From Dyadobacter soli (GTDB taxonomy: Bacteria; Bacteroidota; Bacteroidia; Cytophagales; Spirosomataceae): a stretch of DNA of 64,000 nt. A program made the position numbers and the translations under genes. Positions 45,317 through 53,461 of this stretch are shown piece after piece; position 1 is the stretch's first letter, and every line of letters starts with the position of its first letter. Below the pieces are notes generated by a model that saw only the letters and a program-made list of their open reading frames with translations, made no database searches and was not told where the DNA came from. The DNA is taken from contig NZ_FNAN01000009.1 in assembly GCF_900101885.1 (NCBI RefSeq), positions 62,001 to 126,000 on the forward strand, read 5' to 3'.

Positions 45317-46576
45317 ATGATTACAAAAAAGGGCAGCGCCGTCGTTATTGGTGGCGGGATTTCGGGTCTGGCTTCGGCCTATTATTTGCTCAAAAGCGGG
45401 TGGAAAGTGACGTTGCTCGACAAGGGCGATCTGTTCGATAACTGCTCCATCGGCAATGCGGGTATGATCGTGCCCAGCCATTTCATCCCACTCGCTGCCC
45501 CGGGCATGGTTTCGAAGGGTATCAAATGGATGTTCAACAGCCGCAGCCCTTTTTATGTAAAACCATCGCTCGATTTTTCGCTGATTTCATGGGGCTTGAA
45601 ATTCATGAAAGCGGCTACCGAAGCCAATGTGGAACGCGCCGCGCCGCATTTGCGGGATTATCATTTACTCAGTAAAAAACTCTACGAAGGCCTCGTCCGC
45701 GACGAAAAACTGGATTTTGGACTGGAAGAGAAGGGTATATTAATGCTCTACAAATCCGACAAAACCGGTGAAGAAGAAATCCACGTCGGTAAGGAAGGCC
45801 AAAAACTCGGGTTGGACATCAATATGCTCAGCCGCGAGCAAGTGCAGGCATTGGAACCGGGCATTAAACTCGACGTGGCCGGCGCCGTGCATTACCGCTG
45901 CGACGCGCATTTGTACCCGACTGCATTGGTGAATGGTTTGATCCAAAGTATTATCAAGCTTGGGGCGGAAATTGTTAAAAACACAGAAGTAACAGGTTTT
46001 GACATTCAAAACGGCGAAATCAAAAGAGTTAAAACAGCTACTAAAACCTACGAAGGCGACTTGGTGGTGATGACCGGCGGCTCGTGGTTGCCGCAACTCG
46101 CGAAACAAGCCGGCCTTTCTATTCCGGTAATGCCCGGTAAAGGCTATTCCTTCATGGAGCCGAATGCCGCACATCCCATTACCCATCCCGCATTGCTCCT
46201 CGAAGCCCGCGTGGCTGTAACACCCATGAACGGACAGGTGCGCTTCGGCGGTACCATGGAACTTGCACCGCTCAACAACCAGATCAACATGAACCGCGTG
46301 GAGGGCATTGTGAACTCCATCCCCCAATATTACCCCGAGCTGAATGTGGCTGTACCGCATAAAGACCGCATTTGGTACGGTTTCCGGCCTTGCTCGCCCG
46401 ATGGATTGCCTTATTTGGGTTATTCCAAAAAGCTGAGCAACCTGATCGTCGCGGGCGGACATGGTATGATGGGTATCAGCCTCGGACCTGCTACCGGCAA
46501 GATCGTAGCAGAAATGGCCGACCGCAATAGGCCTTCCGTGAACGTCTCGCTGTACGACCCGGAAAGGTATCAGTAA
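45317..46576 (+). CDS. FAD-dependent D-amino-acid dehydrogenase, likely cis-4-hydroxy-D-proline dehydrogenase
   Basis: 419 aa DAO-fold flavoprotein. The FAD motif is AVVIGGGISGLASAYYLLKS with VTLLDKGD ending the second strand. DadA-like features follow: SIGNAGMIVPSHFIPLAAPG near the N-terminus and IWYGFRPCSPDGLPYLGY and VAGGHGMMGISLGPATGKIV at the C-terminus. In the hydroxyproline pathway it oxidises the D-epimer to pyrroline-4-hydroxy-2-carboxylate, passing electrons to the quinone pool. D-alanine dehydrogenase (DadA) is the closest alternative. No membrane anchor is obvious. It sits between epimerase and permease in the cluster. Confidence 0.9.
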   Translation: MITKKGSAVVIGGGISGLASAYYLLKSGWKVTLLDKGDLFDNCSIGNAGMIVPSHFIPLAAPGMVSKGIKWMFNSRSPFYVKPSLDFSLISWGLKFMKAATEANVERAAPHLRDYHLLSKKLYEGLVRDEKLDFGLEEKGILMLYKSDKTGEEEIHVGKEGQKLGLDINMLSREQVQALEPGIKLDVAGAVHYRCDAHLYPTALVNGLIQSIIKLGAEIVKNTEVTGFDIQNGEIKRVKTATKTYEGDLVVMTGGSWLPQLAKQAGLSIPVMPGKGYSFMEPNAAHPITHPALLLEARVAVTPMNGQVRFGGTMELAPLNNQINMNRVEGIVNSIPQYYPELNVAVPHKDRIWYGFRPCSPDGLPYLGYSKKLSNLIVAGGHGMMGISLGPATGKIVAEMADRNRPSVNVSLYDPERYQ

Positions 46577-46699
46577 TGTAACCGAAACGGCATTTTTAGT
46601 GGCCATTTTAACGGGTGGTGAGGGGTAGATATTGTGAGTAGTCCAAATACTTCGTAGTTTACACAGTTTAACACCTGACCTAATAACCTATTACCCTTT

Positions 46700-48112
46700 A
46701 TGCCACAAGAAAACACCTCGTTCAAGCCCTCGCTGGGCCTTGTTGACGCCACCATGCTCGTTGCCGGCAGTATGATCGGATCGGGCATTTTTATTGTCAG
46801 TGCCGACATTATGCGCAACACCGGCAGTGTGGGCTGGCTGATGTTCGTGTGGCTCATTACCGGTTTCATGACGCTCACGGCCGCATTGAGCTACGGCGAG
46901 CTCAGCGCAATGTTCCCCAAGGCCGGTGGGCAGTATATTTATCTCAAAGAAGCGTACAACCCGCTGATCGGCTTCCTGTACGGTTGGAGCTTTTTTACCG
47001 TGATCCAAACCGCTACTATCGCCGCCGTGGCCGTTGCATTCGCCAAATTTACGGCTTACCTCATTCCGCAATTCAGTGAAGACCTCGTCGCATTGGACCT
47101 CGGGTTTCTCAAAATAAGTCCGGCCCAGCTACTGTCCATTGTTGTGATCGTACTGCTGACGTTTACGAATACACGTGGTGTTAATAGCGGGAAAATTATC
47201 CAAACCACATTTACATTAACAAAACTACTGAGCTTGCTTGGGCTCATTGTTTTCGGGTTAATTTATATGAAACCCGAAGTATGGGCCGCCAACTGGGGCG
47301 AAGGCATGTGGGACCTGCACAAACTGAGCCCGGACGGCAGTATCGAGTCCTACACCACCATCGCCGCATTCGGCGCGATCGCCGCTTCGATGGTAGGCTC
47401 TATTTTCAGCAGCGACTCGTGGAATAACGTGACATTCATTGCCGGGGAAATCAAAAACCCGCAACGCAACATCGGCCTCAGCCTTGCATTGGGAACCATC
47501 ATTGTAACAGTCATTTACGTACTTACAAACGTGATGTACACCGGCGTGCTTTCATTGCAGGAAATAGCGGCATCCGACAAGGACCGCGTAGCTGTGAGCG
47601 CCTCTCACGTCATTTTCGGCAATGCCGGAACGATTGTCATTGCGGTGATGATTATGATTTCCACCTTCGGTTGTGATAACGGTCTCATCATGTCCGGCGC
47701 ACGCGTTTACTATTCGATGGCCAAAGACGGCCTGTTTTTCAAGAAAGTAGGGGTGCTGAACAAGAATGCAGTACCGGAAATCGGCCTTTGGCTGCAATGC
47801 GTCATTGCGTCGCTATGGGCGCTGAGCGGAAAGTATGGTAACTTGCTTGATATGATTTCCTTCGTGGTTGTGGTGTTTTATATGCTCACCATCATCGGTA
47901 TATTTATTCTAAGAAAAACGCGCCCCGACGCTCCACGGCCTTACAAGGCATTTGGTTATCCGTTTTTGCCGATTATCTACATTATCATGGGCATCGCATT
48001 CTGCGTGCTGCTCATTATCTACAAACCTGAATACACCTGGCCGGGACTTATTATTGTGCTGCTGGGCATTCCGGTTTATTATATGGTTGCCAGGAAAGAT
48101 GTGGCGGCATAA
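46700..48112 (+). CDS. APC-superfamily amino acid permease, probably hydroxyproline/proline uptake
   Basis: 470 aa with about 12 hydrophobic helices. The first helix has the APC signature MLVAGSMIGSGIFIVSADI; TM3 is AALSYGELSAMFPKAGGQYI; TM8 includes STFGCDNGLIMSGARVYYSM. It moves amino acids across the inner membrane with protons or by exchange. Position at the end of the hydroxyproline cluster suggests it brings in hydroxyproline. It lies 123 bp after the FAD enzyme gene, so it could be on its own promoter. The specificity is an inference from location. Confidence 0.88.
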   Translation: MPQENTSFKPSLGLVDATMLVAGSMIGSGIFIVSADIMRNTGSVGWLMFVWLITGFMTLTAALSYGELSAMFPKAGGQYIYLKEAYNPLIGFLYGWSFFTVIQTATIAAVAVAFAKFTAYLIPQFSEDLVALDLGFLKISPAQLLSIVVIVLLTFTNTRGVNSGKIIQTTFTLTKLLSLLGLIVFGLIYMKPEVWAANWGEGMWDLHKLSPDGSIESYTTIAAFGAIAASMVGSIFSSDSWNNVTFIAGEIKNPQRNIGLSLALGTIIVTVIYVLTNVMYTGVLSLQEIAASDKDRVAVSASHVIFGNAGTIVIAVMIMISTFGCDNGLIMSGARVYYSMAKDGLFFKKVGVLNKNAVPEIGLWLQCVIASLWALSGKYGNLLDMISFVVVVFYMLTIIGIFILRKTRPDAPRPYKAFGYPFLPIIYIIMGIAFCVLLIIYKPEYTWPGLIIVLLGIPVYYMVARKDVAA

Positions 48113-48122
48113 ACACCAATTC

Positions 48123-48186
48123 TACAAATATTTCGGTGCGCTGCACCTTCAATATCGCCAAGGTGCGGCGCAACGAAATATTTGTA
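48123..48186. repeat. REP-like palindrome between convergent genes
   Basis: Arms 48123-48149 (TACAAATATTTCGGTGCGCT + GCACCTT) and 48160-48186 pair at 25 of 27 positions around a 10-nt loop. It shares the GGTGCxGxGCACC core and ACAAxTxTT tip with the element at 42442-42515. It lies between the stops of the permease and SRPBCC genes and probably serves as a bidirectional terminator. Confidence 0.82.
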
Positions 48187-48195
48187 ATGCCAGAA

Positions 48196-48690
48196 TTACT
48201 TTTCCAGCAGCTCATCCAGATTACCAAGCGCCATCGTGAAGCCTTCCTGGAAGCCCATCTGCATGATCTGCTCGATATCCTCATATTTGTCATACTGAAT
48301 CGAAACCGAAACAGTTGTTGTACCGTCAGCTTCCGTGAACGTATTCGTCCAGGTCGAGCGTGCGAAGTCCGGGCTCGGATTTCCTTCCGAATCGCAGAAT
48401 GCATCGATTGCCGAGAAGCTGCTTTCCGCATCGATCGTAAGATAATCCGCCTTCGACCAATGCTCTTCGCCCTCGGGGCCTACCATCGCGTACAGCCACG
48501 TACCGCCTTCGCGGAAATCCATCGACTTCGTGCGCGCCTTCCATGGGCGTGGTGCCCACCATTGGTCGAGCAGCTCACTTTGTGTCCAGGCTGCCCAAAC
48601 TTTCCCCACTGGGGCGGCAAATTCACGTTCTACATTGACACGGTTATTCTCCTTGTCTACCGAAAAATTCATTAACAGATTACTTTTCAT
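48196..48690 (-). CDS. SRPBCC/AHSA1-domain protein
   Basis: 164 aa. The START/Bet-v1-like (AHSA1) fold is shown by REFAAPVGKVWAAWTQSELL + DQWWAPRPW and the C-terminal FTMALGNLDELLE helix. Family members bind hydrophobic ligands. The start at 48690 overlaps the end of the ArsR gene by 11 bp, so translation is probably coupled; an internal ATG at 48672 is an alternative. ArsR + SRPBCC pairs are frequent in bacteria, where the regulator controls the partner. Cytosolic. Confidence 0.88.
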   Translation of the reverse strand: MKSNLLMNFSVDKENNRVNVEREFAAPVGKVWAAWTQSELLDQWWAPRPWKARTKSMDFREGGTWLYAMVGPEGEEHWSKADYLTIDAESSFSAIDAFCDSEGNPSPDFARSTWTNTFTEADGTTTVSVSIQYDKYEDIEQIMQMGFQEGFTMALGNLDELLEK

Positions 48691-49006
48691 TGGAATCGGA
48701 ATTTAGGTTGATTAAAAGTTGATCTAACTGATTAAAACGGTCCTCCCAGTGCTTTTTGAACTGTTCCAGCCAATGGTCCAACTCTTTCATTTTGACGGGA
48801 TTAAAGTAGTAATGGATCTCTCTCCCGACTTTATTTTGCTTCAAAAGTTCGCAATCGGCAAGTACCTTGATGTGCTTCGAAACCGCCTGCCTGGTAGTAT
48901 CAAAATGTTCTGCCAGCGCATTGGGCGTCATGGACTGCGTCGCGATCAGCACCAGGATCACCCTGCGCGTAGGGTCCGCAATTGCCTGAAATATATCTCC
49001 TTTCAT
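48680..49006 (-). CDS. ArsR-family winged-helix transcriptional regulator
   Basis: 108 aa from the ATG at 49006 (MKGDIFQAIADPTRRVILVL). The frame continues upstream, but that part translates the operator region. The DNA-recognition helix is in PNALAEHFDTTRQAVSKHIK and the wing in LLKQNKVGREIHYYFNPVKM. There is no metal-binding Cys pair (the only Cys is in ADCELLKQ), so it is of the non-metal type common before SRPBCC genes. Two inverted repeats just upstream are likely its own operator. Confidence 0.93.
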   Translation of the reverse strand: MKGDIFQAIADPTRRVILVLIATQSMTPNALAEHFDTTRQAVSKHIKVLADCELLKQNKVGREIHYYFNPVKMKELDHWLEQFKKHWEDRFNQLDQLLINLNSDSNEK

Positions 49007-49020
49007 ACGCGGTCGAAATA

Positions 49021-49066
49021 TGCAACTTGATGGTTGCAAATATATATGCAACTTTTGAGTTGCGCA
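49021..49066. promoter_or_regulatory. Double inverted-repeat operator upstream of arsR
   Basis: Site 1 (49021-49038) is TGCAAC-6 nt-GTTGCA with perfect arms. Site 2 (49047-49064) is TGCAAC-6 nt-GTTGCG with one mismatch. They start 26 bp apart, about two and a half helical turns, and site 1 ends 15 bp from the ArsR start. This suits autorepression by an ArsR dimer. Confidence 0.6.
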
Positions 49067-49164
49067 AATTTTTTTGAGAAAAATTTGGCCGCTGAAATAA
49101 AGCGTAGCGGGAAGTGACATTTAAATTGTAGTTTCGGTAACCGATTTAGAACTACCACCTCTTT

Positions 49165-50196
49165 ATGAAACCGCTATCAAAACTGGTCATTGTCATACTA
49201 TTCTTTATTGCAGGTAATGCGGTTTTGGGCCAGGAACTCAGCAATTTTCGTTGGATCTCCCAGGATACCACCACCGGGTCCGTTCAGGTAGTGGCCGACT
49301 GGCAAAAGGGAGAAAAGAAGAAATTTCGCGCATACAAATTCGACAATCGGTATCAGGGTGACAGCTTAGTATCCGAAAAAAAGATTCTCGACTGCATTGT
49401 TGAGTTTGCTGTGATGGACTCCACTACTGAATCTTACAGCATGACATTCAAAATGCTGGAAAACAAAATGACCAGCTCCGCTGGCTCGGACCTGCGTTTG
49501 GAGCAACTCAATATCCGCGACGAAGATTTGACCTTACGCTATTCCACAGACGCCAATGGAACATTCGCCGCATTCAAAAACCGCACGGAAGTGGAAGGCA
49601 AACTGGATGAGTTGATGAACCTAATCAAGCAAAAGCAGAAGGAACAATTTAAAGCCAAAAACGAGGCTGAGAAGAAGGTTTTTGCAACTGTACTCGACCA
49701 GATGGCGAATGGAAAGATATTGTTTGGAACTATGTTTGAGACGTTCATCGCGCAAGTTCACGGCATCCACGGCTACCGCACAGGAATTAACGATACGTTG
49801 TTTTTTAACGAAACCGTTCCGCATCCGATGGTGAACAGGCCCATTCAATTTGACTGCTACCTGTATGTGGCTGCGCTCGACACCCTGGGTATGGTACAAT
49901 TCGATACCGAGAAATTTGCCGATATGGAACAATTCTCGCAGGACTATGTCGCTTTTATAAACAAAACCCGCCAGGATTCGGGACTGAAACCCGATAAGAA
50001 GCTGGACGACCAAGTGGGGACGCTCAACATGGAAATGGAGACCTACTCGTCGATCGTTTTGGATCTTAATAGTGGCTGGCCGACGTACCTGAAACTAAGC
50101 CGCGTAATTACTGCAAAAGCCGCTAAGGAAGAAACCGCGGCGAGGTACGAGGTGTGGGAGCTGGATAGTGACTTGGAGTATAGGGTAAAAGACTAG
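49165..50196 (+). CDS. Hypothetical secreted protein
   Basis: 343 aa with signal peptide MKPLSKLVIVILFFIAGNAV (cleavage near LGQ). The mature part alternates beta-type segments with a charged helix (LMNLIKQKQKEQFKAKNEAE) around residues 150-170. Its layout resembles the DUF6263-type secreted proteins of Bacteroidota (a WQKGEKKKFRAYKFD start and a late TLNMEMETYSSIVLDLNSGW region), but I cannot confirm the family. No catalytic motif. Single gene divergent from arsR. Confidence 0.7.
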   Translation: MKPLSKLVIVILFFIAGNAVLGQELSNFRWISQDTTTGSVQVVADWQKGEKKKFRAYKFDNRYQGDSLVSEKKILDCIVEFAVMDSTTESYSMTFKMLENKMTSSAGSDLRLEQLNIRDEDLTLRYSTDANGTFAAFKNRTEVEGKLDELMNLIKQKQKEQFKAKNEAEKKVFATVLDQMANGKILFGTMFETFIAQVHGIHGYRTGINDTLFFNETVPHPMVNRPIQFDCYLYVAALDTLGMVQFDTEKFADMEQFSQDYVAFINKTRQDSGLKPDKKLDDQVGTLNMEMETYSSIVLDLNSGWPTYLKLSRVITAKAAKEETAARYEVWELDSDLEYRVKD

Positions 50197-50777
50197 CTGT
50201 AACGCCGATGAAGAGATCAAAATTGTCAACAGGTGTTCCCGCTCGTTGCAGCCGTGCCTCTATTTGGCAAACAGGTCTTCTAAAGCATCCTATTACTATG
50301 CTCGATAAGTGAAATCTGCCGGTTATTTATTTCAATTTGAATTTAGCATTTGAGGCTTTGTAATTAACAATAAGCGATTTAAGTTTGCTCCGTCCAATCC
50401 TGAGTTAAGATGAATGCTGCCGTAGTTTTTCGTAGCCGATAGCGTGGTTATACTGAGCATATATGGCAAAGAATGTTGCCGTAACTACCGAACCAGAATA
50501 GGTCCGGTCGTCTTTACTTAGGTTGGACAACGGCAAGTGCGGCACCTTTGTTTTGCCGCATTCCATCATCAACCTGATCGATATGCACACCGATTTTCAT
50601 CAACAGCGCCGGGATCATGCGGCATTTAAATTGTTAAAAGACTTTCTCAACGACGAAACATCTCACGATAGCACGCGCTATATGCGATGATAATAGTGAG
50701 GTTTTGATGAGGTTATCGCGGAGTTTGGAAAGAATGATGAGATGTTTTGAATATAAAAGTTACACATTCAATTAGTA
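50197..50777. other. AT-rich 581-bp region with a possible gene remnant
   Basis: No convincing gene. On the plus strand from about 50502 to 50690 one frame reads protein-like (CGTFVLPHSIINLIDM, RRDHAAFKLLKDFLND) up to a TGA, and a second piece (GFDEVIAEFGKNDEMF) follows in another frame near 50700-50750. It has no start and no recognisable family. A 61-codon minus-strand frame at 50405-50590 is also seen, without support. I read this as decayed accessory DNA beside the DUF3800 gene. Confidence 0.4.
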
Positions 50778-51611
50778 TTGGAGACACAATCTACTTTATT
50801 ATCATCTTGTGAATTTCGTCAACATCGTTTCCTCGATGAGGCGGGCGATGCGACATTTTATGGAAAAGGTAAAACCCCGGTCGTCGGTCAGCAGGGAGTC
50901 TCTAAATGTTTCATTTTAGGCATGTTGACAATCAACGAACCGCTGGAAGATGTGAGAATGAAGGTGTCGCGGTTACAGACCTCTATCGAGCAGCATCCTT
51001 ATTTTCATGGCGTTCCAAGTATTCAAAGACGAAAAGAGAAGAATGGATATTATCTTCATGCAAACGATGATCTTCCGGAAATTCGCTGGATGGCTTATGA
51101 GCTCATCAGCACAATTAATTGCAGGTTCGAAGCAATCGTAGCGCGAAAGATATACGGCATTTTTGAACGGAAGCACAATAGAAACGAGGCTGAGTTCTAT
51201 GCGGATATGCTTTCGCATCTTTTGAAAAATAAGCTAAATAAATACGATCGATTGATTTTGAACATTGCCAGCCGATCTAATTGCACGACACATTCAAATT
51301 TGAAAAGGGGACTTGAAAAATCAATAAAGCGCTCAATCCTAAGAAATCCGGGCCAAGCCAATGATTGCGAAGTATTTTTTAATGTCCAGGAGCCAACGTT
51401 AGAGCCGATACTAAATATTGCAGATTACTTTTGCTGGGCAATTCAGCGGATATTCGAAAAAGGAGAAACAAGATTTTATGATTTTGTAAGTAACAAAGTA
51501 AGTCAAGTTATCGACATTTATGACTTTGAAAACTTCCGGAAACCGAACGGTAATTCAGGTGCGCATTACGGTAAGCGACGCAAGCTGACAAGTGAAAACC
51601 TTATAAAATAA
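50778..51611 (+). CDS. DUF3800 domain protein (accessory gene)
   Basis: 277 aa. The hallmark is the early HRFLDEAGDATF (RNase-H-like fold acidic motif), with the later acidic IADYFCWAIQRIFEKGE near the end; these are the conserved blocks of DUF3800. The start codon is probably TTG at 50778, since no ATG precedes the motif and the frame closes just upstream. The gene is visibly more AT-rich than its neighbours and lies beside decayed DNA, which suggests horizontal transfer. DUF3800 genes are often found in mobile or defence-like contexts; the function is not known. A structured RNA-like sequence begins 1 bp after the stop. Confidence 0.85.
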   Translation: METQSTLLSSCEFRQHRFLDEAGDATFYGKGKTPVVGQQGVSKCFILGMLTINEPLEDVRMKVSRLQTSIEQHPYFHGVPSIQRRKEKNGYYLHANDDLPEIRWMAYELISTINCRFEAIVARKIYGIFERKHNRNEAEFYADMLSHLLKNKLNKYDRLILNIASRSNCTTHSNLKRGLEKSIKRSILRNPGQANDCEVFFNVQEPTLEPILNIADYFCWAIQRIFEKGETRFYDFVSNKVSQVIDIYDFENFRKPNGNSGAHYGKRRKLTSENLIK

Positions 51612-51612
51612 A

Positions 51613-51682
51613 AAAAGCCCGTAAGTGCACTAAGAGGGATACCCCTCGACGACGCGTGGTCGACCTTCATGCATAACAGGCT
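51613..51682 (+). ncRNA. Candidate DUF3800-associated structured RNA
   Basis: Immediately after the DUF3800 stop, nested pairings can be drawn: AGCC (51616-51619) with GGCT (51679-51682), GTGCA (51625-51629) with TGCAT/TGCA (51670-51674), hairpin GAGGG-ATAC-CCCTC (51634-51647), and hairpin CGAC...GTCG (51647-51662). The segment is GC-rich inside AT-rich DNA. Published comparative work described several 'DUF3800' RNA motifs next to such genes; assignment to one is from memory and not tested. Strand is assumed from the neighbouring gene. Confidence 0.45.
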
Positions 51683-51715
51683 AATTCAAAGATAAACAAT
51701 ATTTGCCGGAAATAT

Positions 51716-51786
51716 AAAAGTTCTTGATTTTTCTTCAACATTATTTGAATTTTCCAGGTGTTGAGCTTGAAAAATGAAGAACTTTT
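51716..51786. repeat. Long AT-rich inverted repeat
   Basis: Left arm 51716-51740 (AAAAGTTCTTGATTTTTCTT + CAACA) pairs with right arm 51759-51786 with a few bulges around an 18-nt loop. It lies between the convergent DUF3800 and GH30 genes, 20 bp from the latter's stop. It may terminate transcription from both sides or mark the edge of the accessory insert. Confidence 0.7.
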
Positions 51787-51805
51787 AAATAATCGGAAAT
51801 TGTCA

Positions 51806-53374
51806 CTACCTATTCAACACAACAGTCATCATCCCGCGTGCTGGTACCTTCATTCCGCTTTTCAAATTCCCAACCTTCTCCATCCGCATATCAACCCCCT
51901 TCTCCCCGGTGGTTAGGTAAGTATTTGCAGCCTTCACCTTAAACCCACTAATCTCCGGCTTCAAAGTCCGTTCTTCATTGGAATAATTAATTACTACCAA
52001 AACCAGCTCTTTCTCACCCGCATAGGCCGAAACCATCAGATCCTGGGCGATTTGCACGGGGGAGAGTTCGTCGTTTCGTTTGATGTTCAACCGGTGCATG
52101 CCAGGGCGGATGAAGCGGCTGTAATGGCCGAGTGCCCAGAGGTTTTTGGTGGCGGTGATGGTGCCGGAAGTGTATTCCTTGTTGGCGGGATTGAGGGCGA
52201 TGAGGTAATAGCGCGTGTCGAAATCGGGGTTGCCGGGTTCCCAGCTGTTCCAGAGTTGCCAGGCGGCGGCGTTGCCGTAAACGAGGTCGTCGTGGATGAC
52301 TTTGGAGAGGAAAAGGGCGCAGTCGATGGCCGGGATGCGGCCGGCTTTGCCCTCGCGGTAGCCGTCGGCGAGCATGGAATATTCGGTTTGCCAGAAGGTG
52401 GCCCCGTATTTGCGCGTGGTGTCGGCCACGTGGCGGCGGATGGCGATGCGGGCGCTGTCGCCTTTGTCGGTGAAGTAGCTGTGGCCGCCGATGAGGGGCG
52501 GGAGGTGTTTCAGAAGTGCCAATGCAAGCTGGCTTTTCGGGTTGAAAAAGGCTTGCGTTTGTTGGTTAGCGTTACCGGTTTTGGCATAGAGGTAATCGAG
52601 CTGGGCGGCTTCGGTGAGGAGGATCTTAGAGGTCGAATTAGTAGCGGTCAATGCGCTGTCGAGGGCTTTGGCGACGTGCGCGATCTCCTCGTTGCGCCAC
52701 GGGCTTCCTTCCTGCTTGGCACCCTGGCCCGGAGCGTGCGACCAGTCCCACTGCGGCTCGTTGACAGGGCTGATGTAATTAAAATGTAAACCTTCGTCAT
52801 CGAAATGCTTCAAAACCGTTGAAAGAAAGCCCGCATAATCGCCATAATGCTCCGGTTTGAGGTTTGAAATGTAGTCCTTGGTCGTTTTATAGCCCCGCCC
52901 ATTCTTCGTAAACTGCACCGGCGGGGTGTTGGAAAATGCGATCAGGTTTTCGACGCCATACTCCTTTGCCCTTTTGGTAAACCATACATAACCTGCCTGC
53001 TTCGACCAGTCATAAGTGCCGTCGGGCCGCAGAAAGCATTCGACGCGCTTCCGGAAGTCGGTTATGCCGCTGCTGTCGCCCTGCTCGGTTGTCCCCCCGC
53101 CGATGTTGAAGCGCCAGGCCGAAAGACCGATGCCTTTGGGATTACCATTTTTGTCAAATTCTTTACTGAACAGCCATTCGGCCATTTGCTCTCGATTTTG
53201 GCCGGGCCAGTTTTTGGCGATGCCTTCGGTAAACCACGCCCCGGCCGCGCCGAAGTTGTCGATTTTCTGGGCTTTGTTTTGAATGTCTATTTTGATGATC
53301 AATTCTTTCGGCTTTTGCGCGAAGGCTGAAATAGCGGTGAGAAAGTAAAGGACTGTTGCGAGAAGTTTTTGCAT
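51806..53374 (-). CDS. GH30-like secreted glycoside hydrolase
   Basis: 522 aa from the ATG at 53374; another ATG at 53395 would add seven residues before a weaker signal. The signal peptide is MQKLLATVLYFLTAISAFAQ. The (beta/alpha)8 catalytic domain starts KIDNFGAAGAWF; the acid/base Glu is in SPVNEPQWDW and the nucleophile Glu in FWQTEYSML, as in clan GH-A family 30 (endo-beta-1,6-galactanase-like subgroup). A C-terminal beta-sandwich contains VLVVINYSNEERTL. Likely acts in the periplasm or outside on a plant or fungal polysaccharide. It stands alone on the minus strand. GH30 subfamily cannot be fixed. Confidence 0.85.
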   Translation of the reverse strand: MQKLLATVLYFLTAISAFAQKPKELIIKIDIQNKAQKIDNFGAAGAWFTEGIAKNWPGQNREQMAEWLFSKEFDKNGNPKGIGLSAWRFNIGGGTTEQGDSSGITDFRKRVECFLRPDGTYDWSKQAGYVWFTKRAKEYGVENLIAFSNTPPVQFTKNGRGYKTTKDYISNLKPEHYGDYAGFLSTVLKHFDDEGLHFNYISPVNEPQWDWSHAPGQGAKQEGSPWRNEEIAHVAKALDSALTATNSTSKILLTEAAQLDYLYAKTGNANQQTQAFFNPKSQLALALLKHLPPLIGGHSYFTDKGDSARIAIRRHVADTTRKYGATFWQTEYSMLADGYREGKAGRIPAIDCALFLSKVIHDDLVYGNAAAWQLWNSWEPGNPDFDTRYYLIALNPANKEYTSGTITATKNLWALGHYSRFIRPGMHRLNIKRNDELSPVQIAQDLMVSAYAGEKELVLVVINYSNEERTLKPEISGFKVKAANTYLTTGEKGVDMRMEKVGNLKSGMKVPARGMMTVVLNR

Positions 53375-53461
53375 GGTAAAGGCTTGTGAATGCATGATAA
53401 GCGTCAGCGAATGTTAATTCAAGGTTAGGGATGATAGATGATCATTAAGTGGCGATCAAGA

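Noticed and set aside
50405..50590. 61-codon minus-strand gene
   Set aside because: No ribosome binding site, no homologous pattern, and it overlaps a region that looks like decayed plus-strand sequence.
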